Origin: Chrysomallon squamiferum
Taxonomy: Eukaryota; Mollusca; Gastropoda; Neomphalida; Peltospiridae
Assembly (NCBI GenBank): GCA_012295275.1
Contig: CM022667.1
Span: forward strand, 11,665,038-11,702,537
Direction of reading: 5' to 3'
Length of the DNA: 37,500 nucleotides
Position 1 is the first letter of the stretch, and every line of letters begins with the position of its first letter. Of this stretch, positions 16,065 through 28,109 are shown piece by piece. Made by a program: the position numbers and the translations under genes. The notes under the pieces were generated by a model. That model was given only the letters and a program-made list of their open reading frames with translations. It was not told where the DNA came from and searched no databases.

Positions 16065-18362
16065 GGTCATCATCATCATTATTATTATTATTATTATTAA
16101 TATTAATATATCCAATTTTTTTATGTAAATATAGCTATCCATTTCATTCATCATGCACACATATCTGTGTTTTATATCAAAAATAAAAAAATTGTTGTTG
16201 TTACAAGGGTTACTCATGGATTGAGAGCAAGAGTTTGTTTATACAAGTCTTCCCTTGGTGAGGAAAACACACTGATAAGAGCCAGCAATACACATACAGG
16301 ATTGGTTCGAACAAGAAATAAACATGTCTACCAATTATTCTCTGACACATGATATACACATGTCTTATGCACATTGTAATCACTAAGCTAAAGTCAGATA
16401 TAGTGGACTGAATTATTACAGTTAACACATTCCATCCATGCAGTTACTCTCCTCATACCAATTTTAATTTTTAACATTATTTTGATTACTTTATTTTAAT
16501 AAAATAAAAATTTTAATGTATTTTTTTCAGTCTGACTGTGCCTGATTTGACTCCAAACATTGGTGTGTTCTGGTATTTTTTCACTGAGATGTTTGAACAT
16601 TTCCGAACATTTTTCCTCTGTGTGTTCCAAATCAATGCTGTGGTCTTTACAATACCTTTGTGCATCACACTGAGGTGATTATATATAACAGTTCAATTTG
16701 TTCCTAACAAATAACAAAATGTTAATAACTTTATATATAAAATGTTTATAAAATTGGTCAGTAAAATTCTGTGGCCTTTGTAGATAGAATTCTCACTAAA
16801 ATTTATTTCTATTGTTTAATAACAAATTACGATTATATTTGATCATAGATCTTAATATCTTAAACTGATGCATCAAATTTTATAACATATTCTGACTGCA
16901 TTTGATCATGTATCTGAAACTGATGTTTAATGTTTTATAAATACACAAATGTTTTTTGTTACTTTCAGAGACAGTCCAATATTTCAGATGTATATTTTAG
17001 TGTTTCTGATTGGAATTTTCAAGTCATATCCAAGTTATGCTGATGTAGCTCTCTATTTATCCTTGTTACCTTTGTTTAAACATGTGTTTCAGTGTAAGTG
17101 TGTCACAATAAATATACTTATTTTACTAAATCAAACTACTTTTAAATCTGTATTTTTTTAAATTGTACATTCTTTATATTAAATATAAAAAGCTAAATTT
17201 AAATATTTCGGTGCTATAATTATGCAGTTAAACTAAAGTACTTTTGTTTTTATGTATATTTAGATTTTGTGTGGAATAATTATTTATCTGATCATTTCAT
17301 AATTTTACATATTTTAGTGGTTTTAGTTGTTTATTTACATACAATGTACTTATTTTCTAATTCCTGTGCGTCATCCAAATTTGTATTTAAAAGAAATCTT
17401 ACATATGAAAATGTATTCATTTTGGGGGTGGTGGTGGTTGTTCTCTGAACCTAGAACCATTAATTAACCATTCATTGGAAATGTTTATGCGCACGCATGT
17501 GCATGTGTGTTTGTGTGTTCATTCATTGGTCTATTTTGTGTCCTGCATTAGACAGAATAATCTTTCTTTCCTTATTAATTTTTTTTAAATGACTATTTTT
17601 CAGATATGCGTAACAAATTTGTGGTCTGCTGCATGTATATCTGCTGTACTGTATTTGCTCCAATTCTCTGGCATTTGTGGATCTACGCAGGAAGTGCCAA
17701 CGCAAACTTCTACTTCGCCATTACTTTGACTTACTGCACTGCAGAGGTAGCACTTCAGTCTTTTATTTTTAGTTGTTTGTACAGAAAAGCACAAAAACTT
17801 TATTTTTACTTTTTAACATTAGTAAAAAAAAAAAATTTGTCTTCAAAATTTTGTTTAAATCTATTGTTATTGTTAGGTTTTTTATCTTGTTTATTTTATT
17901 ATTATTTTATTTTTATTGTTTTGTTATAAAGAAATTTTCAGTTATTTGCAAGAACATTTTTGTTATCTTAAAAACAGTTTTTTCAGTGTAATGAATGTTA
18001 AGATTGTTTGCAAGAATAACAGAAGAAATATTTCTTCATTTTCATGTTGTTATTAATTAAGTTGAGACTTTGTGTATGAATGTTATTATCAGGACTAAAT
18101 TTATTTGTCAGACTTTTATTACCATAACTAAACATATTTGTAAAAATTACTCCTATAACAGTGATATTTTGTGATCTTTAATATTATTGCATGCTTATTG
18201 GTCCATTAAACATTTAGGTATTAACTGAACAAATCTTTTCTGTTCCAGGTTTTTCTTGTTACAGATCTTCTCTTTGGATTTCTCAGGCGACAGTTTGACC
18301 TCACAAATGGTGTCAACAAAAAACTGGAAAATGGAGAACCAGCCCAGATAGTTCTCGAATGA
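11575..18362 (+). CDS. PIGU: GPI transamidase subunit PIG-U, complete (437 aa)
   Basis: Twelve exons: 11575-11704, 12045-12109, 12718-12786, 13664-13726, 14204-14307, 14813-14913, 15330-15427, 15810-15967, 16531-16674, 16969-17093, 17604-17746 and 18249-18362. All have GT-AG introns and continuous phase, totalling 1,314 bases with the TGA stop. The predicted length of 437 residues is close to the 435 I recall for human PIGU. PIG-U is a multi-pass ER membrane subunit of the GPI transamidase, which attaches preassembled GPI anchors to C-terminally processed proteins. It is thought to help recognise the GPI lipid. Diagnostic matches include the N-terminal RF/LFR..L motif with a charged SWER segment, ATYQCLYP, a KMHPK loop, [20 protein letters not shown] and [15 protein letters not shown]. 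Most of the protein is hydrophobic helices joined by short polar loops. The C-terminus ([15 protein letters not shown]) is not hydrophobic. The ATG is the first in a leader lacking other in-frame starts, and its context is AACAATG. Nothing appears broken. Confidence 0.97.
15999..16100. repeat. (ATT)n / (CAT)n microsatellite in PIGU intron 8
   Basis: ATT triplets from about 15999 to 16060, then CATCAT and more ATT to about 16100, starting about 30 bases after the exon-8 donor. Confidence 0.9.
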
Positions 18363-19268
18363 ACATTTTATTTTTTTCTCTCTCATAAAAATCAAAACTG
18401 TAGTTAAGATGCAGGCACTAAATGTATTATTTTGAATCTTTACCATTTCTCAGAATGACTGTCTGATCATTTAATTATCACAATTAATTAATGTCATGAA
18501 GGAAGGAAAGACTCATCAAGCCATATTTCTTTTTCTTTTTTTTTAATTTCATTGCACTTCGTAAAAATTTTGAAAGATGATGATTAGTTATGAAACATTC
18601 CTTATGCAAGACAAAAATGGAAATGAAAGGTTAATGTGCTGAACTAAAGGCTTTAACACAAAAAAATGATTCATCACAATGATTCTTTCCATCAAAAAGC
18701 AATTGATGATTTCTTGTTTGAAAACTAAAAATATTTCATTAATTGTTGTTTCGTGGGTGAAAAAAAATAAACAACAGCTCGCTCTGATTAGCACATATGT
18801 GACAGACACACTCTCTGACAAAGCCAGGGGGGTCGTAGAATGTTGTTACATGTCAGAAATGTATCTGTATAAAATGATAAGAAAAAGAAAATCTGTCCAC
18901 AAGAAACTCATCTTAGTTTATAGCCAGGAGTGTATTACAAACTCTTTTATGTAGACTGCAACCAGTTGGTTTGATCAAGAAACATACTGAGGAGAACTGA
19001 TCATGTTCTGTACAGACAAACCTTCAGTCTTTAGCCATGTTGTAAAAGTATTGTACACCAAGCACACCATCTGACTGGTTAATGTTAACATTAATGGCAC
19101 CTTCAAACACTGTGATGCTTTTTTCATTATTTTTTCCCACCAGTTTCATCAGAAACAACAAGCTGTTGATGTATGTTTTATGTTTAAAAAAATTGTATAA
19201 ATATATGTACTAAATGTGAAGTAATCATGTAATTTTAACTGGTTTATTTATATTAAAAAATATATTAA

Positions 19269-19301
<33 letters not shown>

Positions 19302-20177
19302 CATCATCACCTTTATAATTTGTTCTAATAAAACAAGCACAATTGAAATCACAGACTTGTTTATTTTAACTTAAAACATTTCTATTATTTTGACTCTTTT
19401 TTTCTTAATTTTTAGAATAATACCATGTCAATCATATCAAAGTTTGTACATTAGTGTTTATATAACTGAAAATAATTAAATTTTAATTATTAATCGTCAT
19501 CATTTGAAAACAAACTATGAATCTAATTTTACCCTTTTATAATATACGCAAGTAAACGATCTTGAAAATTAGAGAGGTGTGTTTGATGCATCGGGTAATT
19601 TTGTTCAAGTAGCAAAAAGTATATCATAAATATGTTTATACACCTCCCCGAAGTCGGGAAAGCATGATATACCAATACATTTAATAAACCAGCTGATCAA
19701 CAATGACTGGCGCTAGAAATAATGTTTTTTATAGTTGTTGTTTTTATTAGTTTTTTGTCATTGACCATATTTAATATTAATTTAGATCTGAGTAAAATAC
19801 TTTTTTCTAATGCTTCCAAATTAGTAGTACTCACTGGTTATTACACATTAATGCTGGAACTGAAAAGGAAAAACAATTTTAAAAATTACATATTCTTGGT
19901 TAATGTCAGCTTGTTCCGTTAACCAACTGATAACTCTTTGATATAACGTTTCTAAAAAGTTCGCTAGAAATATTCGCTGGTTTAACGTTATCATACTTCG
20001 TTGAAAATCTTCTCTGTGGTGAAAATAAAAAAATACATTAGTTTTTGTCTGAATGACTGGTACGCTGTTGTACGTTACCGCTGAGCTATTCATAACGCTA
20101 TTTCATTTTTAACGCAACAGGTTGTCAGTGTAGTATTTTGACAGGAGAATTTTCTGAATGTTCTTTAGATTTTAAAA
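18363..20177. other. PIGU 3' untranslated region and CIBAR1 upstream region
   Basis: No further coding exon is supported. 18363 to about 19345 is the likely PIGU 3' untranslated region, closed by AATAAA at 19327-19332. An (ATT)n run lies at about 19268-19302. 19350-20177 is the upstream region of CIBAR1. On the - strand, 20041-20100 carries a short TAGCTCAGCGGTAACG segment resembling a tRNA A box, perhaps a degraded SINE. Confidence 0.55.
19327..19332 (+). terminator. PIGU: Candidate PIGU polyadenylation signal
   Basis: TCTAATAAAACAAG contains AATAAA about 965 bases after the PIGU stop codon, followed by T-rich DNA. It is the best-placed hexamer before the next gene. Confidence 0.4.
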
Positions 20178-23100
20178 ATGAGCAGAAGTGGAGCTGAAAT
20201 TAGAGCGAGGTATAAAACATATATTGTTGTCAACGATTTCATGTCGGTTTTCATACACATAATTCTTAAACTGAAGTACAGTTTCATATTTGTTTTAATT
20301 CACAGTAATTTCATATTACGCGGTTCTTGTGATCAAGCAGTGACATGCTGTTAATACTTAATAATAGTGTTATTAATTTAAAATAAAAGTAATAAAAGCA
20401 TTATTGCCATCAATTTATTAACACGTGTAGATGTTTTCAATTTTATTTGTTTATTTAGTACATTGTTAAGCTGTCGAGTCGGTAATGCTTCTCAAAGTTA
20501 ATCCTTTATTTTTTTAATGTGTGTTTCTTAATGGAGTTACTCACTTACTGTATATATAACATATTAAACATGAATCTACTCAGTTATAACTTATATTTCC
20601 CTTGTATGATTATGGATCTTAATGCGAAAAAATAATTTAATTAATGACAACTTTTTGTGTATCTATAAATCCTGCAGATAATTAAGCAAAGAATACGTTA
20701 AATTTAATGTTTAATTTTTGTTTTGTCTAATGGGTGTTTAACAGTTAATAATGTTTATTCATTTTAATGTCTCTGATTAATTCTTGTTTCCAGCACTGCA
20801 CAGTGTAAACTGATTCAGGATCGAATCTCAGCAACTGAAAATCATTTAGGTCAGATATGTGACACAATGTCATCTTACACACGCAAAACAGCTCACCTCC
20901 GAGATAAAGGTGAGTGATACTTACATTTACATTTTATCTGTGTCTATAACTGTATCAGTCTAATACAGTTGTTAAATTCTGTAAGCAATTAATTGTCATG
21001 TAAACATTTTTAATGCAGTTTTCATTCTTTAGAATCAGATTAATTAAAGCTATAATGTGAATACTGATTATTATTTTTTATACTGTACCAGGTGACGATA
21101 TAGCTAAAACTCTCGCTCGATATTCTGATTATGAAATGATGAATCTGACATTAAAGAAAGCATTGGCGGAATTTGCTGAGAATTTTTCAGGTATTCAAGA
21201 CTATCGACAAGCAGAGGTAATTCTTAAACTTATTTTTTTTTAGCCTTTTTCTTTTCGTTTTTAAACTAGTCACTGAGTATTTTGGTCGGATTGCGTTAGG
21301 TAAAAGAGAATGTTTGAAATTACATCAGTCAATCAAATGGATCTAACATTATTACTGTTAGTATCTGTTCACTAAATAAGCATCCAGTTTCAAAAAACAT
21401 ATACAAACTGCCATTAGTACACATCTGAATTAAAAATAGATTTTCTATATTGAATAAAGTTTAAATTTCGTTTTAGAGTATTTACAGTTTATAAGTGTAC
21501 TGTGTTTATAGTTAACTCAAAAATTGTATATACTTTCTCTTGTGATTTTGGTATAGTGTTTTAAAGCATTAAAAAATCTTTAAAGCACTGTTCTGTAATG
21601 TACAAATGAAGGTTTGTATTTCTTTTAAAATGTGTACATATTTTATTCAGGTTACGCGACTGGAAGCCAAGGTTGTGGAGCCACTCAGTAGCTATGGTTT
21701 GCTTTGTAAACAGACCAAGGTTTGTGTTTTATGTAGAAACTCCACACCATAAGAAAACAATTTTCATCACAAAACAAATTTATTGCAAGCATAACATATG
21801 TAAAATCTTTGAGTTAAAAAGCTTGTAACTGTGTCTGTGGGTTTTTTATTTTTCATATTGCTTTAATCTTGGCTTATCATATAAATATTGCAAATATTTT
21901 AATCTATAATAAATTAATGATGAAAAAGTCCTTATTTCGTTTGGTAGCCAAAATTATTTTATTATTTGAATGTTTATAATGTTTCAGGGTTGTTGTTCTT
22001 TTTGGGAGTTGGGGGGTAGTCTTTTGGTTGTTTAATTGTGTGACTTATTTATACCTGTTTAGATATTTAAACTATGTATGATTAATTGAGGTTTTATTTA
22101 TTTATTTTTTTATTTTTTTCAGAATGAATTGAAAGCTTCATTTGCAAGCCGAGATAAAGAAGTTAATCAAAAGAAAAAAGTAGATAAAGTTAGACAGAAA
22201 AATCCTAACGACAGACAACAAATTGTATCCTTCCTTTGATTTTAACTCATGACTTTGTTTTATCTAGCTTGTTTTTGCTTGTTTTTAGAGTCCATCTGAA
22301 CATATCAGTATTTATTTTGTCTCAGTTTCACTGACTTTTTAATTTTCAACATGTCTTCTATTTCTTTCATTTCTTATTTAATTTTTGTATTTGTCTGTTC
22401 ATGAATTTATTTGAAATATTTACCTTGACCACAAATCAGTCACAGGTATGTAAAAATTCCAGGAAATTTCTAAACTGAAGATTTGGAATATGAAGAAAGG
22501 GAGCATAAATGTTTCTTATTACACAATCTCTCTTTGATCATTTAACTTTAAAATAAGGAAACTAAAACTAAACATATTAATGCTGAAATTGTTTCAGAAA
22601 CAATAATCTGTTTGAATAATGTTTTTATAGCAACATTAAACTGAAAGATTCTCACAGCTTAGAAATATTTAAGCATTTTCACTATGCTCTCATATAATTT
22701 TCAAACAAAGTTAAATGTAACTTAAATATAAATCCCAAGTATATACTGTCTCAAAAATGTCACTTTGTATTAAATGGAGAATTCTAAAAAGTGATTAACA
22801 TAATGTGGAAAATTGTTTTAAAACTTTAAAATATTGTGTATATCAAAAGCAAATACAACTGCAGATGTAATTATCATTTGATACTGTTCTTATTTATTAT
22901 AAATATTTTCGTCTTTCTTTTCCTCTGTGATAGTTAAAATTAATTTAAAGGAAAACTGATTACGACTGGTTTAAGAAAAATGTAAAAAGATATCGAAGAT
23001 TGAAATATGAATGTTTTGTTTTGTGAAAATGATTTCAGGCTGAGAGAGAGCTACAGAAAGCCAGTGTTGAGGCAACACGCACTGAGAAAATTCTAGAACA

Positions 23101-23343
23101 GCAAATGGACTCTTTCGAGTTCAAGAAAGTGAACGACCTGAAGGTTATTTCCGTCTTTTTGAAATCATTATCTGTTTTTCTTGTCTTCTCCATTAAAACA
23201 ATATAATAATGTGTTAAAGGATATTCTACATACAATCTATTTATATGTGTGTGTGTGTGGGTGTGTGTTTATCAAAGTATTATTTATTTGTTAATGTTTT
23301 ATTTATTTATTCATTACATTTTTAATTCTGTTGGAAACAGGGA

Positions 23344-23379
<36 letters not shown>

Positions 23380-24765
23380 TCTTCTTATTATTATGATTAT
23401 GATTGTTATTGTTATTGTTATTGTTATTGTTATTGTTATTATTATTATTATAAATACTCTGGATAAATAGTTTGGAATTTTTATTTTATTTCTTTTGAAA
23501 TATTTGAAATTGCTGATGAAAATTGTTTTGTAAATGTCTTTGAAATGGATATTTCATTTGATCCTCTTAAAACTTTTCTTTTAAAATTTCAGAAAATACT
23601 GAGTAACTTTGTCAACATTGAGATGGTATTCCATGCAAAAGCTCTCGAGTTGTACACAAAATGTTTTCAAAGTCTTAATGAAATTGACCCTGATAAGGAT
23701 GTTGAGGTATAGAATAAGTTACTTTAGTGCTTTCTTTTTTTTTAAAATTATTATTATATTCCTTTTACTCTTCATAGTAACACCTTTCTTTTACATCTTC
23801 TATTGTATATTTTATACTGTTATCTTGGTGCATCATTCTCTTTATTTAAATGCTGAAGTTTGTATTAGAGTTACTGTGGAATGCATGATCAGTCCTGGAA
23901 TCAACCATCTTTGTCATACATGTACCACAGGGTTATCAAAGGCTATGGCATGTAGTTTCCTGCCTAGTGGAAGGTGAAAATTAAACTTCCCTTTTGCTAA
24001 TCTGAAGGCGTAGCTAAGTTTACTCATCATCAGTAATACTTGAGCACTAAGCTCACATCATACTGAAGCATCTTTCATCTACTCATTACATATTCCAGGA
24101 GTTCAAACAGAAAGTCCACCCCTCAGACTCGTCTTCAGCACGCATGATCTTAGCCAGATCTGCCTCCAACACCTCCATCAACTCCACCCCATCTGGGGGA
24201 AACACCCCTGGCAGTCAGCGCTCAGCATCCAATCAGAATTCAGTACAGACCACCCCCGCACCGACGCCCGTAAACATGAAACGGAATTCATCAGCGCATT
24301 CGCAGCATCAAAACTCACCTGCAGCCACACCCCAGATCTTTCAGCAGAACTCAACCCAGGTGTCTCAGCAGAACTCAACAGGTCAGACAACACCAATAAA
24401 AGTGCAAACGAAATCACAGGTAAAATCAGCTTAGACACTTGTTACTGTGTTGAAGAATTTAACATCTTTAAAGTTAAAAATCGTTATTTTACGTTCTCTT
24501 AAAGTTTACAATAACAAAAATAATATATATATATATATATAAAAAAAATAGTTATAATAATTTTACAAGTTAAAGAATAAAAATGAGTTTTTAATTTAAA
24601 CTGTATGTTTATTTTATATTTATATATTTATTTCAAGAAAATAAAATAATTATTTTGATAATGCAAAATAGTCCTAGTAGTTTCAATTTTTAATTTTTTT
24701 AAACGTCAGGTGTTTTCACTTTTATTTCTGTTTCTAATGTTTAGGTGTTAGAAGATGATAGCGAA

Positions 24766-24797
<32 letters not shown>

Positions 24798-24888
24798 CGA
24801 TGACGAAGATGATGATGATGACGATTATGATGATGAAACAACAGAAGCAGAAACACCTCGGAGAACAAATAATCATAAAAAAGTTTGA
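20178..24888 (+). CDS. CIBAR1: CIBAR1 (FAM92A) BAR-domain ciliary protein, complete (377 aa)
   Basis: Ten exons: 20178-20209, 20794-20909, 21092-21216, 21651-21719, 22123-22224, microexon 22440-22445, 23039-23143, 23593-23706, 24099-24419 and 24745-24888. Splice phase is consistent throughout, totalling 1,134 bases with the TGA stop. CIBAR1 has a membrane-curving BAR domain and works with Chibby (CBY1) at the basal body and transition zone during ciliogenesis. Residues 1 to about 215 form the BAR region. Family landmarks are SSYTRKTAHLRDKGD, IQDYRQAEVTRLEAKVVEPL, NPNDR...SQAERELQKA, FEFKKVNDLK and IEMVFHAKALELYT. Residues 224-330, mostly one exon, are Ser/Thr/Gln/Asn-rich with repeated QQNST-type units. 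Residues 331-377 are an Asp-rich tail coded largely by GAT repeats. The length exceeds the vertebrate protein (about 289 residues as I recall) because of these C-terminal additions. The start codon is the first ATG of the family-like N-terminus; the preceding TTTAG near 20167 might be a splice acceptor for an untranslated exon. Confidence 0.93.
22440..22445 (+). other. CIBAR1: 6-nt coding microexon of CIBAR1 (Ser-Gln)
   Basis: The context is ATCAG|TCACAG|GTATGT, with complete splice sites on both sides. Its neighbours are phase 0 (exon 5 ends ATT before GTATCC; exon 7 begins GCT after TTTCAG). Inserting Ser-Gln restores the family sequence Ile-Ser-Gln-Ala-Glu, which I recall from vertebrate CIBAR1. 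A matching 6-nt exon occurs in the adjacent paralogue. Confidence 0.85.
23341..23455. repeat. (ACT)n/(TTA)n/(TTATTG)n microsatellites in CIBAR1 intron 7
   Basis: Blocks of CTA, CTT, ATT and TTATTG repeats, lying about 200 bases after the exon-7 donor. Confidence 0.85.
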
Positions 24889-26203
24889 ACATTGAGAAAT
24901 AAAATGATTTCTTTTTTAGCATTAATTTCATCAAAACATTTTCTGAAATCATATCAAACATCAGTTATATAAATAGATAAAAACAGTTGTTATCAAGTAA
25001 TCATTTTTCATGACCTGGACATCTAATTATATCATTAAAAACAAAGTAATTTATTGAAAGTGTTACAATGCCCATTAATTTCATTTATAACAAGAATATG
25101 CATCTTCCACTGGTACTGTTGATACTTGCTTTTTTTAATAGTTTCTTTGGCAAGATAACTTTAGTCTTCTTCCATTCACATTCATATATGTGTGTGTATA
25201 TATGGGAATTTTATGTTTTTGTTTTTTTTAAATTTATTTATTGCTTACCATGGCAACAGAATTGTGATTTCCAGTTCCACCTATGCTGTTAAAACAATTT
25301 GTTAAAGTGAGAAAATACATATTTCTGTTTATTTACGCAAAGTTGTTTAAGCCAGAATGGTATAAAAATAACATAGTTATGTTTGCCTTTAATATTTTTA
25401 TATTGTTAATACCGTGCTATTCCGTCCGTGTATTTGTAATATCTTTTTGTATAATAAGAATGTAGTATATGAGTAATACCTCAGTTCTTGAATGAACCCC
25501 AGAAGGGGAGTTATCCGACACTAAATTATACTAAACAGTCACATCCCTTCTCCTTTCCGTTTAGAATGTCTGCTCTCTGGAAAACATTTGCCCAGTTTTT
25601 ATTTATTCCATCTGTTTATTGTGTTTAGAGTTTTTGTGTTATGAATTTATGCATGTACGTATTAATATGCAGATTTACATAAGCAATATGTTCACTTAAA
25701 AAGCTTTATCATTTGTAAATTTTGCTTTCTGGAATGGACTAACTTTGAGAACTGAGATATTGCATTGTGTAAAACAGTTATTGTTCATTGTATATGAGGT
25801 TAACACCAACAAAATATAAATAAATGTACGTTTTTTTTTTTTTTTTTAATTTCAATTTTTCATAACAAATACATATTTCTGTTTAAGCTGTCAGTTATAT
25901 AAAGCATTTTGCAGTAAATGACAGGAATTCTTTTTTAAAGGAGATATGGATAGATGGGGGTTATTTAAATGTTTCATATTTTCATCTTAATAATTCTTAT
26001 ATTTATTGAAACTCAGTTGTTTTTAATAAATAAAAGTTTCTAGTCAGAATAATTAATATGTTATTAGACATAAATTGTTATATCACTGACATTTTGCAAG
26101 TGTTTATTAGATGCTTTGTAACAGAAAATATAAAATTGTTTTTAAGAAAGACTGTTGAAAATTGTATTTTATACATCTTTGATATAGTGTTATTATTATT
26201 AAT

Positions 26204-26242
<39 letters not shown>

Positions 26243-26520
26243 TTATTATTATTTAAGTTAAGTGTTGTTTCTTTTTTTTAAAACATTTCCATTATATCAT
26301 TTTTTGTTTTTGTTTTTAGCTAGGCTGGGAATTTGTTGTTCTTTTAAAGCTTTTGTTGTAAAATGTACTATTTCATAAACATTAATTTATTTGTTAATAT
26401 GAACGACGTAATTACCTCCAGTGCCATTATCAAAAATATTTATTTAAAAAAAAAAAAATATATACAAAATAAGTCTGTTTAGATTTATGTACAGTTGTGT
26501 ACATTGTATTATATTAAAGT

Positions 26521-26526
26521 AATAAA
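26521..26526 (+). terminator. CIBAR1: Candidate distal CIBAR1 polyadenylation signal
   Basis: TATTAAAGTAATAAAATG contains AATAAA, followed by TTGTTTGTTTT, a GU/U-rich downstream element. Nearer candidates exist around 25820 and 26026, so the end used is uncertain. Confidence 0.3.
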
Positions 26527-27337
26527 ATGTAACAAAATACAGAATTGTTTGTTTTATTTATAGATTAATTTGTTGAAAAGTACATAGGTGAGGTCTTGTA
26601 TTCGAAAATAGTTAAGGTTTTAACATACTAGGATATTTTTATTTGGAATTATTAAAGCTGAATAAATTAATGAAAATTTTAAATTGTTTTCTAGTTTAGC
26701 TTGACTTCATTATTAAACTGGCAAGAAAACATAAATAATCTGGAATTAAATGGAATATATTTTTTACACTTTAACCTTAAAACTGTTAATAACAAAGACA
26801 GCATATAATTTCTTCTCTATTTTATTATTCATTAAAAGGACGGAAATAATCATTATCACAATTATAAAATGCATTAAATAATGATATTGTTTATATATAA
26901 TACCGTTCATAAAATAAAAGCTACATAATATATATAAAATAAAATGCACAACAATGACTAACAAATGTGTTGATAAAAATTTTTTAAAATAACAACTAAA
27001 GATATAAATATTTATAAAATCTGTATAAACGAATTTACATTTTCAACAGTATTTATGTACAAATTTATAAATCAAATCAAATTTTTAAAATAAAAACAAG
27101 CTTCTAAAAAATAAACATATACATAAATTATCAGAAAACAATTACAAAAGAAGAAACAAATGTGGAACCTTATTTAATGTAGTTTAATTAAATTAATGTT
27201 AAACAGCTATTAAATATGTATTACTATTCACAAAATGCCATTTATAACATTAATACAGAACAGCACAAATGGATCTAGAGTATATGAGATTATTATTTTA
27301 TTATAAACTTTAATTAGCTGATTTAAAATAAAAAATA

Positions 27338-27400
27338 TTGTTTTATATTTCCTTATGGTATATATATATATATATATATATATAAGGAAATATAAAACAA
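27338..27400. repeat. Perfect inverted repeat with 19-bp arms and a (TA)n loop
   Basis: Left arm 27338-27356 (TTGTTTTATATTTCCTTAT) and right arm 27382-27400 are exact reverse complements. They are separated by a TA-repeat loop that is itself self-complementary. The element would form a hairpin of nearly 60 bases in DNA or RNA. Confidence 0.9.
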
Positions 27401-27441
27401 ATAATTCGAGGTGAAATTAAAGTATGACAGCACCAGTATTT

Positions 27442-27447
27442 TTTATT
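27442..27447 (-). terminator. Candidate polyadenylation signal of the minus-strand CIBAR paralogue
   Basis: Read on the minus strand, TTGAATAAAAAATAC contains AATAAA about 1.6 kb beyond the stop at 29065-29067. It lies just before the hairpin, so use of this site would place both minisatellites in the 3' untranslated region. Confidence 0.25.
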
Positions 27448-27639
27448 CAAGTTTCACCAAAAGCAGGCTGCCTGCAAGACATTATAACAAACTTAATTTC
27501 ATTTCATTTCTTTCACTGCATAGTTTCATTTTGTAGGCATTTAAAAACATTATAATCATGAGACTGAAATAACATTTGTATCCTTGATTTATGTCTGAAA
27601 ACCTGAGATTCAGTTAAGAGAAATATTATATATAAACAC

Positions 27640-27900
27640 AGGTAATAAAAAAATATTACCTGGAATACACAGGTAATAAAAAATATTGCCTGAGACACAC
27701 AGGTAATAAAAGATTTTATAAACATATTACTTGAGATACACAGGTAATAAAATATTACTTGAGACAACAGTTAATAAAAATATTACTTGAGGTAATAAAA
27801 TAAATTAACTGAGACATAGGTAATAAAATATATTACCTGGAATACATAGGTTATTAGCTGAGATTCACAGGTGATGAAATATGTAACACAAGGTATACAG
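27640..27900. repeat. Degenerate minisatellite of palindromic units of about 30 bp
   Basis: About eight copies of a unit of the form AGGTAATAAAA-ATATTACCTGAGATACAC, diverged and with indels. Each good copy holds the complementary pair AGGTAAT...ATTACCT, so the array is a row of small hairpins. Confidence 0.75.
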
Positions 27901-28109
27901 ATAAAGATATACATTTTTACCTTGACTGGATCAAACTCTGGAAGACAAGTACTTTATGTTCTTCTGGAATCAAAAACATCATTACTGTCCAGATTAGAAG
28001 GTGCTGGTCATAATTTCACACAAAATTCTATCAGCAGTTTTAAATAACTGAATTTTCCATTTAAATATCTACATGATTTATGAATATTTTAAAACCGGAT
28101 ACCCAACAG

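Noticed and set aside
17606-17991. Separate membrane protein starting at 17606
   Set aside because: The first part is PIGU exon 11 read through its GTAGCA donor into intron; splicing to 18249 restores the PIG-U sequence.
19550-20100. tRNA gene near CIBAR1
   Set aside because: Only an A-box-like segment is present; no B box, acceptor stem or anticodon arm could be folded.
24178-24438. Minus-strand frame of 86 codons over the CIBAR1 linker exon
   Set aside because: Antisense shadow of the Ser/Gln-rich exon with no acceptor or homology.
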